Shown: positions 17,103 to 26,170, counted from the first letter of the stretch. The stretch is DNA of 64,000 nt from Exiguobacterium profundum (GCF_001909285.1 NZ_MRSV01000001.1:2766693-2830692), one strand, 5' to 3'. The notes: generated by a model from the sequence alone, not told the origin. Numbers and translations: made by a program.

Positions 17103-17980
17103 TGTCTCACCTCATTGAATTGTTCCATCGCCGATAGTAATTTCGCCTCAGCCGTCGCGCTCATTGGAACGAGCGGCAGACGTGGCGCACCGACTTCAAA
17201 TCCTCGCGCTTGAAGCGCTGCCTTCACCGGAATCGGATTCACTTCTGCGAAAAGTTCATCGATGACTGGGAGTAAACGAATTTGCCACGTACGTGCTGTC
17301 TGCAAATCACCCGCCAATAGGGCGTCTGCCAACGCGACCGTCGCTCCCGGATAGACGTTTGATAAAACGGAGACGACCCCTTGTGCGCCCCAAGCCATGT
17401 ACGGCAAGATTTGATCGTCATTTCCACAGTAAACGGTGAACCCTTCCGGAATATGGGCCATCATCTGCGCCATGACCGAGATATCCCCACTCGCTTCTTT
17501 CAAGGCCGTGATGCGCGGATGTTCCGCGAGCTCACCGACCGTTTCCGGTGCCAAGGCGACACCCGTCCGTGACGGAACATTGTAGAGCATGAGCGGAATC
17601 GGTGACGCATCCGCAATCGCAGTAAAGTGAGCAATCAGCCCGGCCTGTGTCGACTTGTTATAGTACGGTGTGACGACCATCGCCATCTCCGCACCAAGTT
17701 CGGCGGCCCGTTTCGTTTTCTCAATACTGACTGCTGTATTGTTCGAACCGGTCCCCGCGATGATCACGGCTCGACCGTTTGCGACCTCCACCGCTCGAAC
17801 GAGCAATGTCTCAAACTCGTCATCAGTGATTGTCATCCCTTCGCCGGTCGTCCCACCGATGACGAGACCCGTCACACCTTCTTGGATTTGGTCTTCAATT
17901 AATGCCGCCCATGCTTCTAGATTCAACTGCCCATTTTCTTGAAATGGGGTAGCTAGTGCTGTCGCCACTCCTGTGAACAT
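17099..17980 (-). CDS. dapA: 4-hydroxy-tetrahydrodipicolinate synthase
   Basis: This 293-residue aldolase-fold enzyme condenses pyruvate and aspartate semialdehyde. The Schiff-base lysine is Lys161 in ITALKEASGD, with Tyr133 in MLYNVPSRTG and the GGTTGEG pyruvate-binding motif (42-48). The ATG at 17978-17980 follows AAGGAGGAGATG. It is 12 bases downstream of asd and overlaps dapB by 4 bases. Confidence 0.96.
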   Translation of the reverse strand: MFTGVATALATPFQENGQLNLEAWAALIEDQIQEGVTGLVIGGTTGEGMTITDDEFETLLVRAVEVANGRAVIIAGTGSNNTAVSIEKTKRAAELGAEMAMVVTPYYNKSTQAGLIAHFTAIADASPIPLMLYNVPSRTGVALAPETVGELAEHPRITALKEASGDISVMAQMMAHIPEGFTVYCGNDDQILPYMAWGAQGVVSVLSNVYPGATVALADALLAGDLQTARTWQIRLLPVIDELFAEVNPIPVKAALQARGFEVGAPRLPLVPMSATAEAKLLSAMEQFNEVRQ

Positions 17981-17992
17981 GTCATCTCCTCC

Positions 17993-18988
17993 TTATTTCG
18001 TCGCTGTTTGACTAATCATACATTGCGCGATTTGAACGGCATTCGCTGCCGCCCCTTTTCGGACGTTATCTGCAACGCACCAAAGATGGAACGTATTGGG
18101 TTGTGAATCGTCTCGGCGAATTCGTCCGACATACACCTCATCCGTCCCGTTCGCATCGAGCGGTGTCGGATATGTCAATTCGGATGGATTGTCCATTAAC
18201 ACGACCCCTGGTGCATCGGCGAGGACTGCTTTCAGTTCTGCGACCGTCGCATCTCGCTCGAGCGACACCGTGATCGAGACCGCATGACTGTTTCGCACCG
18301 GCACTCGGACACAAGTGGCCGTCACCCCGAGGTTTGGCGCATTTAAAATCTTACGTGTCTCATCCATCATCTTCTGTTCTTCTTTCGTATAGCCATTTTC
18401 TAGAAACACATCGATGTGCGGCAACACGTTATCATAAATCGGATACGGATAATTCGTCGGTTCCTCTCCGCGCGCACCGCGCTCGAGGTCATCGATCCCT
18501 TTTTGACCCGATCCCGATACCGCTTGATAAGATGTATAGGCGACGCGTGTCAGTCCGTATACTTCCGCTAGAGGCGCGAGCGCCACGACCGATTGAATCG
18601 TGGAACAGTTCGGGTTCGCAATGAGCGTTCTCTCCGGACTGAGTTCGACTCGGTTCACTTCCGGTACGATGAGTGGAATTCCTTCTCGCATTCGGAATGC
18701 ACTTGAATTATCGATGACAATGACTCCTTGCTCACTCAACCGAGGGGCATATTGTTCACTGATGCTCCCACCTGCAGAGAAGAGTGCGATATCGATTGGG
18801 TCCGCATAAATCGCATCGGTCAATTCACGAATCACGATCGATTGCCCATTCACCTCGACCGTCTTTCCTGCCGAGCGGGCTGAAGCATAGAGTCTCAACT
18901 CGCTGATTGGAAATTCATATTCTGTTAAGACGTCAATCATTTTTTGTCCGACGGCACCTGTCGCACCGACGACTGCTACGTTATACAT
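17993..18988 (-). CDS. asd: Aspartate-semialdehyde dehydrogenase
   Basis: This 331-residue enzyme reduces aspartyl phosphate to aspartate semialdehyde, feeding lysine and threonine/methionine synthesis. The NADP motif GATGAVGQ (8-15), the catalytic cysteine in NPNCSTIQ (Cys128), SYQAVSGSGQKG and the histidine in RNSHAVSITV are visible. The start follows AAGGGGGGAGC. It lies 12 bases after lysC. Confidence 0.96.
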   Translation of the reverse strand: MYNVAVVGATGAVGQKMIDVLTEYEFPISELRLYASARSAGKTVEVNGQSIVIRELTDAIYADPIDIALFSAGGSISEQYAPRLSEQGVIVIDNSSAFRMREGIPLIVPEVNRVELSPERTLIANPNCSTIQSVVALAPLAEVYGLTRVAYTSYQAVSGSGQKGIDDLERGARGEEPTNYPYPIYDNVLPHIDVFLENGYTKEEQKMMDETRKILNAPNLGVTATCVRVPVRNSHAVSITVSLERDATVAELKAVLADAPGVVLMDNPSELTYPTPLDANGTDEVYVGRIRRDDSQPNTFHLWCVADNVRKGAAANAVQIAQCMISQTATK

Positions 18989-19000
18989 TATGCTCCCCCC

Positions 19001-20200
19001 TTATAAGTGAAACCGAGCCGCAATGGCTGCGACTGCCGCTTCTACGTCTTGTTCTTGAATCGTATAGGAAATACTGATTTCAGACGTCGTGACTTGATAG
19101 AATGGAATCCCCATCTCACGGAATGTCGCAAAGAGCTCTGATGCGACCCCTGTCGCGTCTCGCATACCGATTCCGACGACAGAAATTTTTGCATGTTCCG
19201 TATGACGATCGATTTTGATTTGAGGCAAGGTCGCTGTCAACTCCGCGAGCGCCTCTTCTAAAAACGCCTCTTCATCGAGCGGACATGTGAACGAGAGAAA
19301 CACTTCGCCGTCGAATGCCGTCTGTGAAATCATATCGATGTTGACGTGTCGCTCTAACAAACGTTCAAAAATGTCTGCGACTCCCGCCGCCGTATGCGGA
19401 ATATGTTTGATTGAGACACTGAGTACGTTCTTGACGACACTCACACTCGTGACTGCTTTCTGTTCCATCGCTTGCGTCGTATCCATGATCCATGTTCCTC
19501 CTTCGCTCGAAAGCGTCTTCCCAACAAAAATATTGACGTCATATTTCTTTGCGAGCTCCACGCTTCGCATCTCCATCACTTTTGAACCGAGTGCACTCAT
19601 CTCCATCATCTCGTCATAGGAGACCGTATCAAGCCGTTTCGCCGTCGGATGGATTCGTGGGTCCGTCGTATATACACCCGCGACGTCCGTATAAATTTCA
19701 CAACGCTGACTGAGGACGGCCGCCAGTGCGACGGCTGTCGTGTCCGAACCGCCACGCCCAAGGGTCGTGACGTCTCCCGCTTCATTCACGCCTTGGAATC
19801 CGGCGACAATCAGGACGTCGTATTGACGCAACTTCTCGTGTAACACTTCTTTCCGAATCGCTTTGATTTTGCTCTTCGTATGAATGCCCATCGTATCAAT
19901 CCCGGCTTGCTGTCCTGTTAATGAGATGGCCGGTACGCCTCGCGAGTTCAAGGCGATACTGAGTAGGCTGATGGTCTGTTCTTCTCCAACGGCGAGTAGC
20001 CGGTCGAGTTCGCGAATCATCGGGCGATCCGTGATTTGTTTGGCGAGCGACAAGAGCGAATCTGTCGTTTTGCCCATCGCCGATACGACGACGACCAATT
20101 TTTCACCGGTCGCCACACGTGTCTGTAAATAGTCCGAAATGGCTTGTATTTGTTCGATTGTGGCAACGGAGCTGCCACCAAATTTCAGTACGGTTGTCAT
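19001..20200 (-). CDS. lysC: Aspartate kinase, riboswitch-controlled
   Basis: This 399-residue kinase phosphorylates aspartate, the first step of the lysine branch. The N-terminus TVLKFGGSSVA binds ATP; ATGEQ-type AVGEEQTISLLS and TLGRGGSDTTAVALA follow, and two C-terminal ACT domains (about 255-399, with the GIGMRDATGVASE loop) should bind an allosteric amino acid. Its length and style match B. subtilis LysC. The start is the ATG at 20198-20200 behind GTGGGGA, just after the attenuator. It is the first gene of the operon. Confidence 0.94.
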   Translation of the reverse strand: MTTVLKFGGSSVATIEQIQAISDYLQTRVATGEKLVVVVSAMGKTTDSLLSLAKQITDRPMIRELDRLLAVGEEQTISLLSIALNSRGVPAISLTGQQAGIDTMGIHTKSKIKAIRKEVLHEKLRQYDVLIVAGFQGVNEAGDVTTLGRGGSDTTAVALAAVLSQRCEIYTDVAGVYTTDPRIHPTAKRLDTVSYDEMMEMSALGSKVMEMRSVELAKKYDVNIFVGKTLSSEGGTWIMDTTQAMEQKAVTSVSVVKNVLSVSIKHIPHTAAGVADIFERLLERHVNIDMISQTAFDGEVFLSFTCPLDEEAFLEEALAELTATLPQIKIDRHTEHAKISVVGIGMRDATGVASELFATFREMGIPFYQVTTSEISISYTIQEQDVEAAVAAIAARFHL

Positions 20201-20237
20201 CAAGTTCCCCACTTTCAAGATGTCAACCAACAGAAAA

Positions 20238-20281
20238 AGCGACAGACCGGTAGGAAGCACTCTCCCTACGGTCTGCCGCTT
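20238..20281 (-). terminator. Lysine riboswitch attenuator before lysC
   Basis: The minus-strand hairpin AGCGGCAGACC-GTAGG pairs with CCTACCGGTCTGTCGCT, with one bulged G and G-U pairs, followed by TTTTTCTG. It lies 38 bases upstream of the lysC start. Confidence 0.88.
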
Positions 20282-20324
20282 GTACGCGCAGTTGAAAAAC
20301 GATTAAAGAATCGTTCCGTAGATA

Positions 20325-20495
20325 GCGCTCCATGGTAGTTGACCATGGCAGTGTAGGCGTTATTCACGACTACCCCAGCCTTCATTCACACGCACGTGAA
20401 CGTCGACTTCGGCGAATTTCCCCTTTCGGCTCGGTCCGGAGTGCGTCCGTTTCAACCAAGCTTACTCATGTCATTCGCAACCTCTATCTGTCAGT
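20325..20495 (-). promoter_or_regulatory. Lysine riboswitch (L box) of the lysine operon
   Basis: Minus-strand RNA contains AGATAGAGGTTGCGA (about 20475-20489), CATGAGTAAGC, AAAGGGGAAATTCGCCGAAG, GAAGGCTGGGGTAG and CACTGCCATGG in L-box order. With the attenuator at 20238-20281 it should switch off lysC and the genes behind it when lysine is high. The ends are approximate. Confidence 0.93.
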
Positions 20496-20506
20496 TGTTA
20501 GTATTA

Positions 20507-20535
20507 GTTATAACAAAACGAAATCTTCTTGCCAA
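20507..20535 (-). promoter_or_regulatory. Promoter of the lysine operon
   Basis: TTGGCA (20530-20535) and TATAAC (20507-20512) on the minus strand are 17 bases apart, placing the transcript start just upstream of the L box. Confidence 0.7.
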
Positions 20536-20571
20536 ACTTTTTTTTTAAAAATGGGATATTTCAAAAAAAGA

Positions 20572-21000
20572 TTACCATGTTTTTCGCATCATGCGGTGCG
20601 GGATATTGGCATCCAAAAACTCATCTCCGAACGCCTCGTACCCGAGCTTTTCATAAAACGGAAGCGCCGTCAGTTGTGCACCCAATCGTAGTTCAACCAA
20701 CCCTTGACGTTTCGCGACACGTTCAACTTCAATCATAATGTCTTTCCCATATCCATGGCCCCGGGCCGATTGAATCGTCGCCACTCGCTCCACTTTTCCG
20801 ACAGTCGAGTCGACTGGACGAAGACGCGCTGTCGTCACAGGTTCGGAGTCAAGGAGCCCGACCACATGTGTACACATATCGTCTAAATCATCGTATTCTA
20901 AACTCGCATCGATTCCTTGTTCCTGAACGAATACGATTTCCCGCACTTGTTTGGCCTGTTCAATCAACGCTGCTTCGTTTCCCGATTGAATGATCAACAT
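20572..21000 (-). CDS. GNAT family acetyltransferase (YjcF-like)
   Basis: This 142-residue single-domain GNAT protein has the acetyl-CoA loop in VERVATIQSARGHGYGKDIM (about 70-89) and a C-terminal LPFYEKLGYEAFGDEF motif typical of the YjcF/ElaA-like group. The N-terminal VREIVFVQEQGIDASLEYD matches that group. The acetylated substrate is unknown. Its start overlaps the end of alaX by 7 bases, so the two are co-translated, which may hint at a shared quality-control role. Confidence 0.85.
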   Translation of the reverse strand: MLIIQSGNEAALIEQAKQVREIVFVQEQGIDASLEYDDLDDMCTHVVGLLDSEPVTTARLRPVDSTVGKVERVATIQSARGHGYGKDIMIEVERVAKRQGLVELRLGAQLTALPFYEKLGYEAFGDEFLDANIPHRMMRKTW

Positions 21001-22154
21001 GGTAAAACTCCTTCCTGCAATCGTTTCACGATTTCTTCGATTCCCTTTTCTAGTTCCGCTACGGATGTGAAACGCGCTTGGGCCTGCTTATGGCTTCCAC
21101 CGCCACGACCGATTTTCATCTCTTGGAGCGCCGCTTTCAAGAATGTGCCGACGGCGATATCCTGTGTCCCGTCATGCATGACGAACAATTTCTGCGTTCC
21201 ATAGTTAGCGCCAACGGCAATTCGTCCTGTTGCTGCGATTCGTTCGATGATGGCGGTCGTCAACGTTTCCGCTTCTGTTCTCCCGACATGTAAGGCCACA
21301 TAGTTATCTTCTTTCAACACGGCCTCCACTTTCGCTTTGGCAATCCGTTCTTCGAGCGTTTTGATTTCTTTTTCACGTTCCAAACGAATCGTATGTTCTT
21401 CGATTACACGGGCTGCCACGGATTCATTCGTTGTCGAGAATGTATGGTGAATCGTCCGCAACGCTGCTCGCGCTTGTTGAGTCGCCTTGATCGCTCGACT
21501 TCCCGCCACATACGTCAAGCGGAGATTCCCCCTCACTTTCTTCATCGCCGTCACATGGATGGTACCGAGTTGTCCCGTTGTCTCCACATGAGTACCACCA
21601 CATGCATTGTAATCTAGACCTTCGATTTCGACGATGCGAATCATCCCCGTTCGGTCCGTCTCTTTCCGTAAGCGCGCCCGGTCTACTTCTTCTTTTGGGA
21701 TTTCATAGACACGAATCGGACGGTTTTCAAAGATGACTTGTTGCATTTCTTGTTCAAGTGCCTCAACGTGCACCCAGTCCATCGTTGCCGTTTCAATCTC
21801 AATAGATGAATCGGTCTCTCCGATTCCAAAGCTGAGCGTCCGAATGCCATGACGGTCTTCCAAAATCGCCGTTATCACATGTTGAGCAGTATGCTGGATG
21901 GAATGATCCCGTCTGACGTCCTCATCGATTCGAACCTCTATCGTCGTGCCCGCTGGTAATGATTCTGACAAGAGATGCCATACTTCCCCGTCCTTGATTT
22001 GTACGTCCAGTACAGGATGCGTCCCAATCCATCCACGGTCAGCCGGTTGTCCCCCACCTTCCGCATAAAACGGGCTGTTCTCGAGTGTGTGCCAATGACC
22101 GTTGCCGTCTTCCTTTATTGAGGTCACGACTGTACTTGCTGTATATGGTTCCAT
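20994..22154 (-). CDS. alaX: Alanyl-tRNA editing protein, AlaX-L type
   Basis: This 386-residue stand-alone relative of the AlaRS editing domain hydrolyses mischarged Ser- or Gly-tRNA(Ala). The zinc ligands are in HTAQH (His88, His92) and CGGTH (Cys185, His189), and the GGGQ substrate loop is at 33-36. A coiled-coil stretch (about 240-285) and a C-terminal DHHA1-like region (GRGGGSHKQAQA) show the long form. The start is the ATG at 22152-22154, 5 bases after GGTGGAGG; the GTG at 22166 would lie inside the binding site. It is first in a two-gene unit with the GNAT gene. Confidence 0.9.
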   Translation of the reverse strand: MEPYTASTVVTSIKEDGNGHWHTLENSPFYAEGGGQPADRGWIGTHPVLDVQIKDGEVWHLLSESLPAGTTIEVRIDEDVRRDHSIQHTAQHVITAILEDRHGIRTLSFGIGETDSSIEIETATMDWVHVEALEQEMQQVIFENRPIRVYEIPKEEVDRARLRKETDRTGMIRIVEIEGLDYNACGGTHVETTGQLGTIHVTAMKKVRGNLRLTYVAGSRAIKATQQARAALRTIHHTFSTTNESVAARVIEEHTIRLEREKEIKTLEERIAKAKVEAVLKEDNYVALHVGRTEAETLTTAIIERIAATGRIAVGANYGTQKLFVMHDGTQDIAVGTFLKAALQEMKIGRGGGSHKQAQARFTSVAELEKGIEEIVKRLQEGVLPC

Positions 22155-22249
22155 CTTGTCCTCCACCTTCTCTCTATAATCTGTTCAGACAACTAGTTTA
22201 ATTTCGTCTATAATGAAACATACATCTTCTCAGTCAGGAGCGAAATGAT

Positions 22250-22978
22250 ATGTTAGAAATCGATAAACAATCTCCGTTACCTATTTATTATCAAATTGAA
22301 GCGTACTTAAAGCAACAAATTGATGACGGATTGTTAAAACCAGGAGACACCTTGCCTTCAGAGCGTGAATTTTCCGAGCAATTTCACGTCAGTCGGATGA
22401 CGATTCGTCAAGCCATCATGAACCTCGTCAACGCCGGTTAAATGAGCCGTCAAAAAGGAAGAGGCACGTTCGTCGCGAGTCAGAAGATTGCGATGACGTT
22501 ATCGGGACTGACGAGTTTTTCCGAGGAAATCAAACATCGAGGCATGCGACCGCTCAGCCGTCTCTTGTCATACGAGGTCATTCCGGCAACGGATCGCATC
22601 GCGCAGCAACTAAGCATCCCAAATCAAACACCGGTTTATGAAATGAAACGGCTACGACTCGCCGATGATCACCCACTTGCGCTCGAAACCGCCTATATTC
22701 CCGTTCATTTATTGCCTGACCTGACGCAAGATGACGCGACGGGATCGATTTATGCTTATGCCGAACAGCATGGCTTACGCCTGAAAAATGCAACACAAAC
22801 ACTCGAAGCCCGGAGCGCCGGTCCAGAAGAAGCCAAGCTCCTCACTATTTCTCCGAACGCACCGGTATTGCTGATTGACCAGCGAACTTATCTCGAGAAC
22901 GGTGACATGTTCGAGTATAGTCGTTCACTCTTTCGCGGAGATTCATACTCCTTGACCGTCGCCATGGACCGCATATAA
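22250..22978 (+). pseudogene. nagR: GntR/HutC-type regulator of amino sugar genes, interrupted by an in-frame TAA
   Basis: Together the two halves form a NagR/YvoA-like repressor. The first 63 codons are a GntR winged helix (PLPIYYQIEAYLKQQI, PSEREFSEQFHVSRMTIRQA). A TAA at 22439-22441 stops translation where the conserved wing continues. The next codon is ATG in the same frame and reads MSRQKGRGTFVASQK, followed by the complete UTRA effector domain (178 residues). Only one residue is missing, so a single substitution explains the break. The ATG at 22250 follows CAGGAG, with TATAAT at 22209-22214. The partner site is probably the dre element before nagA (26225-26240). Split translation, readthrough and sequencing error are all possible. 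Confidence 0.75.
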
Positions 22979-23009
22979 AAAAAGTTTGCCCGAGGGCAAA
23001 CTTTTTTTA
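22977..23009. terminator. Bidirectional terminator
   Basis: AAAAAAAGTTTGCC and its complement form a stem around CCGAGG, with A and T runs on both sides. It separates the convergent nagR and LCP genes. Confidence 0.88.
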
Positions 23010-24110
23010 TTGAGCTTCGTACGTTACCCCGCTCGGGTCTAACGTATACGACTCGAGTTCTGTATCGGACATCGGCTCGACACGATTACCGGCGTCCGCT
23101 TGTTGTACACGATAGCGTACTTCTTCAAGAAGCGGTTCGTTCAAGAAATAGTAGAAGTGTCCGTCATCTGCCCGGGCACCTTCTCCAGTCAATTGATATT
23201 GCACCGTATTGTGAAGCGCGCCAACATCTTCAATTAAACGCATATAGTCATTCGGGCCAAGTGTCGTCTGCATGTTGTCGCCGACGGCTTTCAAGACCTT
23301 ATCGTAATTGTTTAGGAGTGAAGTGCCGAGTGATTGTTCGAGCACGGCATTGATGACTTCCATCTGGCGTTGTCCACGACCGATGTCCCCACGTGGATCA
23401 TCGTATCGATTTCGAACGTAGGCAAGTGCCTCTTCACCAGAAAGCTGTTGAAGCCCTTGTTCGATTTGAACTGTCTCACGTGACGCATCGTAACTGTTTT
23501 GTTGTGATGAGAACGGAACATCAATCTCAACTCCACCTACAGCATCAATGAAATCAACGAACCCTTGGAAGTTGAGCGAGACGACATGGTCGATTTCAAC
23601 ACCGACTAAATCTTCGATCGTGTTCGTCGCCATCCGCATCCCGTTGTTTGGATTCGATTCATCCATCGAACCAAAGTAGTAAGCGTGTGTGATCTTATCT
23701 TGATCAAGTCCCGTCTTGCCATAAGGAATGTTATATCCCGTGTAGTCAATATTGACATACGAGTCACGCGGGATACTGAGCATCGTCGTCTGCTTTTCTT
23801 TCTTGTTTAAAATGACGACAATCATAACGTCTGATCGTCCAAACTCGCCACGCGCTTTCTTCTGTGGCGAAAGGTCTGTCCCTAAAACCAAGAACGTCTC
23901 CGTATCTTCTTTATCATAACGAGTCGGCTCAACCGTCGGGTCATCCTCTAATGTGACTTGGGTGCCTGACAACATATTGTGGGCTTTGTAAAACGCTGTA
24001 CCGTAAATGCTAGATCCAGCAATAATCGCAATCAGCACGAGGGCACTAAATATCTTATAAAACGCAGACGGACCTGTGCGCTGTCTGCGAGCATGTGTTC
24101 TAGAATTCAT
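23007..24110 (-). CDS. LytR-CpsA-Psr (LCP) family cell wall polymer ligase
   Basis: This 367-residue membrane-anchored enzyme should attach teichoic acids or other glycopolymers from a lipid carrier to peptidoglycan. A basic N-terminus (NSRTHARRQR) precedes one membrane helix (about 20-42). The extracellular LCP domain has GRSDVMIVVIL, the LSIPRDSYV arginine motif, DKITHAYYFG and ALAYVRNRYDDPRGDIGRGQRQ. The start is the ATG at 24108-24110 behind AAGGAGACC; the ORF extends 13 codons upstream without a binding site. A strong promoter is at 24148-24176. Confidence 0.9.
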   Translation of the reverse strand: MNSRTHARRQRTGPSAFYKIFSALVLIAIIAGSSIYGTAFYKAHNMLSGTQVTLEDDPTVEPTRYDKEDTETFLVLGTDLSPQKKARGEFGRSDVMIVVILNKKEKQTTMLSIPRDSYVNIDYTGYNIPYGKTGLDQDKITHAYYFGSMDESNPNNGMRMATNTIEDLVGVEIDHVVSLNFQGFVDFIDAVGGVEIDVPFSSQQNSYDASRETVQIEQGLQQLSGEEALAYVRNRYDDPRGDIGRGQRQMEVINAVLEQSLGTSLLNNYDKVLKAVGDNMQTTLGPNDYMRLIEDVGALHNTVQYQLTGEGARADDGHFYYFLNEPLLEEVRYRVQQADAGNRVEPMSDTELESYTLDPSGVTYEAQ

Positions 24111-24147
24111 ATCGGTCTCCTTCGAGTCAAAATAATGAGCTTCACTC

Positions 24148-24187
24148 ATTATAGAGGAAAGCGAGAAATTTGTCGAAAACGTTTTGA
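24148..24187 (-). promoter_or_regulatory. Promoter of the LCP gene with a cre-like palindrome
   Basis: On the minus strand TCGACA (24171-24176) is 17 bases from a perfect TATAAT (24148-24153). TCAAAACGTTTTCGA (24173-24187) overlaps the -35 and matches 12 of 14 cre positions, lacking the usual TG at its left end, so CcpA control is only a possibility. Confidence 0.6.
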
Positions 24188-24233
24188 TGACAAATTCATT
24201 TCTTTACATTTTCCCATAGTTGAACATAGAAAA

Positions 24234-24257
24234 ACCCGCGGAGATGACTCCGCAGGT
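24234..24257 (-). terminator. Terminator of nagAB
   Basis: ACCTGCGGAG and CTCCGCGGGT form a 10-bp stem with a TCAT loop in minus-strand RNA, followed by TTTTC. Confidence 0.85.
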
Positions 24258-24260
24258 CCG

Positions 24261-25025
24261 TTAATCCCGAATGGTAAAAAATCGTGTTGCCGCTTCTTGT
24301 CCACGGGCTTGTAAGGATTCCGCACAGTGTGATGCCGCCGCCTCGTCGAGTACGACTGTCACACTAGGATGGGCCTGAAGGATCGTGGCCGGCCAGTCGA
24401 CCGTCGGTACGCTCTCAATCATGTGCTGCACCGCTTCCGCTTTCCGCTCCCCTGTCGCGACTAGGACGATTTCACGTGCGTTCATGATCGTATCGAGCCC
24501 CATCGTGATGGCGTGTGTCGGTACATCTTCTAACCGATCAAAGAATCGACGATTGGCTTCCCGAGTAGACTCCGTGAGTTCGGTCACATGTGTCTTCGCA
24601 TCGAGCGCTGTACCCGGTTCATTGAAGGCGATATGCCCATTCTCACCAATCCCTAAAAGCTGTAAATCGACACCGAGTGTCCGAACAAGTTCTTCATAAC
24701 GTGATGCTTCCACTTCCGAGTCCGGCGCGTCCCCTTGAGGGAGGTGACTTTGTTTGAATGGTACCTCATCGAAGAGTCGATCTTTCATGAAGCGGTTATA
24801 ACTTTGAGGATGTTCGGGCGATAATCCGATGTATTCATCTAAATTGACGCTCGTCACGTGGCTACAGTCGAGCGCGTCCTGTTTAAACATCTGATACATC
24901 CCGACCGGTGTGCTACCGGTTGCGAGACCGAGTACGAAGTCATGTTTCCCTGAAATCCGTTCTTTGATTAGCGTATAGGCGATTCGTTCCGCATCGTTCG
25001 CCGTCTTTGCGACTAGTACATTCAT
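24261..25025 (-). CDS. nagB: Glucosamine-6-phosphate deaminase
   Basis: This 254-residue enzyme converts glucosamine 6-phosphate to fructose 6-phosphate and ammonia. The LGLATGSTPVGMY phosphate loop, the NLDEYIGL motif with its catalytic aspartate, and LLGIGENGHIAFNEPG with the active-site histidine are intact. Its start overlaps the nagA stop by 4 bases (25022-25025). It is likely repressed by NagR through the site before nagA. Confidence 0.95.
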   Translation of the reverse strand: MNVLVAKTANDAERIAYTLIKERISGKHDFVLGLATGSTPVGMYQMFKQDALDCSHVTSVNLDEYIGLSPEHPQSYNRFMKDRLFDEVPFKQSHLPQGDAPDSEVEASRYEELVRTLGVDLQLLGIGENGHIAFNEPGTALDAKTHVTELTESTREANRRFFDRLEDVPTHAITMGLDTIMNAREIVLVATGERKAEAVQHMIESVPTVDWPATILQAHPSVTVVLDEAAASHCAESLQARGQEAATRFFTIRD

Positions 25026-26170
25026 CTTTGTTCCTCCCGTTCATATACGATTCGACCTTTGACAAAAGTCATCTGAACATGTGTCGTGTCATCCCAAACG
25101 ACAAGGTCTGCATCAAACCCCGATTTGATGTCTCCTTTTGTCGTCAATCCGAATTCTTTGGCCGCATTCGTCGAAGTCATTTTGACCGCTTCTTCCACCG
25201 TACATCCCGTATATGCCTGAATGTTTCGAAAGGCAGCATCCATCGTCAACACACTGCCCGCCAGGTTTCCGGCTTGAAGTCGCGCAGCCCCGTCCGCTAC
25301 GATGACCGGTTGACCGCCAAGTTCATATTGTCCGTCCGGAAGTCCTTTTGCTCGCATCGCATCCGTGATGACGACAAGTTCATCTGCTCCTTTTAAGCGA
25401 AACGCGAAGTCGACCATCTCCGGACGACTATGGATCCCATCCGGAATGATTTCCGCGATGACCCCACCCTCTAAGAGACAATACCCAACCGTTCCGGGTT
25501 CTCGATGGTGCAACCCACGCATTTGGTTATAAAGATGCGTCCCATGTTTGACGCCCGCCTGCTTGTTCTCTTCAAATGTCGCACTCGTATGGCCCGCCGA
25601 ACCGATTGCACCGGTTTCGCGAAGAACAGCTTCAAACTCACGTGCACCTGGACGTTCCGGTGCATAAGTGACAAGACGGATATGACCGCCGGCAAGCTCT
25701 TGCCATTTCCGGAACTGCTCGGCATCCGGGTCGATAATATATTCTGCCGGTTGTGCCCCAGCCATCTCCACGTTGACAAATGGACCTTCCAAGTGGATTC
25801 CGATGAGTGTCGTATCCTGCGCTTCGATGACATTTCGGACTGCCTTCAATGCATGCTCAATCGCTTCTTTTGACTGCGTGAAAGTCGTCGCGAAAAAGGA
25901 CGTGACACCTTCCTGTAGCATGTCGTTACTCAATCGTCGAAGTTTTGATTCATCCGCATCCATCGTATCGACTTCATATCCCCCATGGATATGCACATCG
26001 ATGAGACCCGGTGTCACGAGCGCTCCAGCGACATCAATCACAGGTTCATCCTGTTGTTCAAACTGGTCCATCGATCCAATCTCATCAATCGTTTGACCAT
26101 TCCATCTGATATATCCATGTTCCCATGTTTGTTCTGCTGACACGATACGAGCATTGATCAATGTCCCCAT
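25022..26170 (-). CDS. nagA: N-acetylglucosamine-6-phosphate deacetylase
   Basis: This 382-residue amidohydrolase removes the acetyl group from N-acetylglucosamine 6-phosphate, feeding NagB and wall recycling. The metal motif VHIHGG (about 59-64), GIHLEGPFVN, SAGHTSA, HLYNQM and the catalytic aspartate in VVITDAMRA are seen. The start is the ATG at 26168-26170 behind AAGGAGTGG; the much longer upstream frame (to 26455) runs antisense-like through the promoter and the MATE gene and is not coding. It is first in the nagAB operon. Confidence 0.94.
   Translation of the reverse strand: MGTLINARIVSAEQTWEHGYIRWNGQTIDEIGSMDQFEQQDEPVIDVAGALVTPGLIDVHIHGGYEVDTMDADESKLRRLSNDMLQEGVTSFFATTFTQSKEAIEHALKAVRNVIEAQDTTLIGIHLEGPFVNVEMAGAQPAEYIIDPDAEQFRKWQELAGGHIRLVTYAPERPGAREFEAVLRETGAIGSAGHTSATFEENKQAGVKHGTHLYNQMRGLHHREPGTVGYCLLEGGVIAEIIPDGIHSRPEMVDFAFRLKGADELVVITDAMRAKGLPDGQYELGGQPVIVADGAARLQAGNLAGSVLTMDAAFRNIQAYTGCTVEEAVKMTSTNAAKEFGLTTKGDIKSGFDADLVVWDDTTHVQMTFVKGRIVYEREEQR

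Noticed and set aside
22439..22441. Stop codon reassignment or selenocysteine/pyrrolysine use to explain in-frame stops
   Set aside because: The stops are TAA, TAA and TAG in unrelated contexts, and all other genes end normally at TAA, TAG and TGA.
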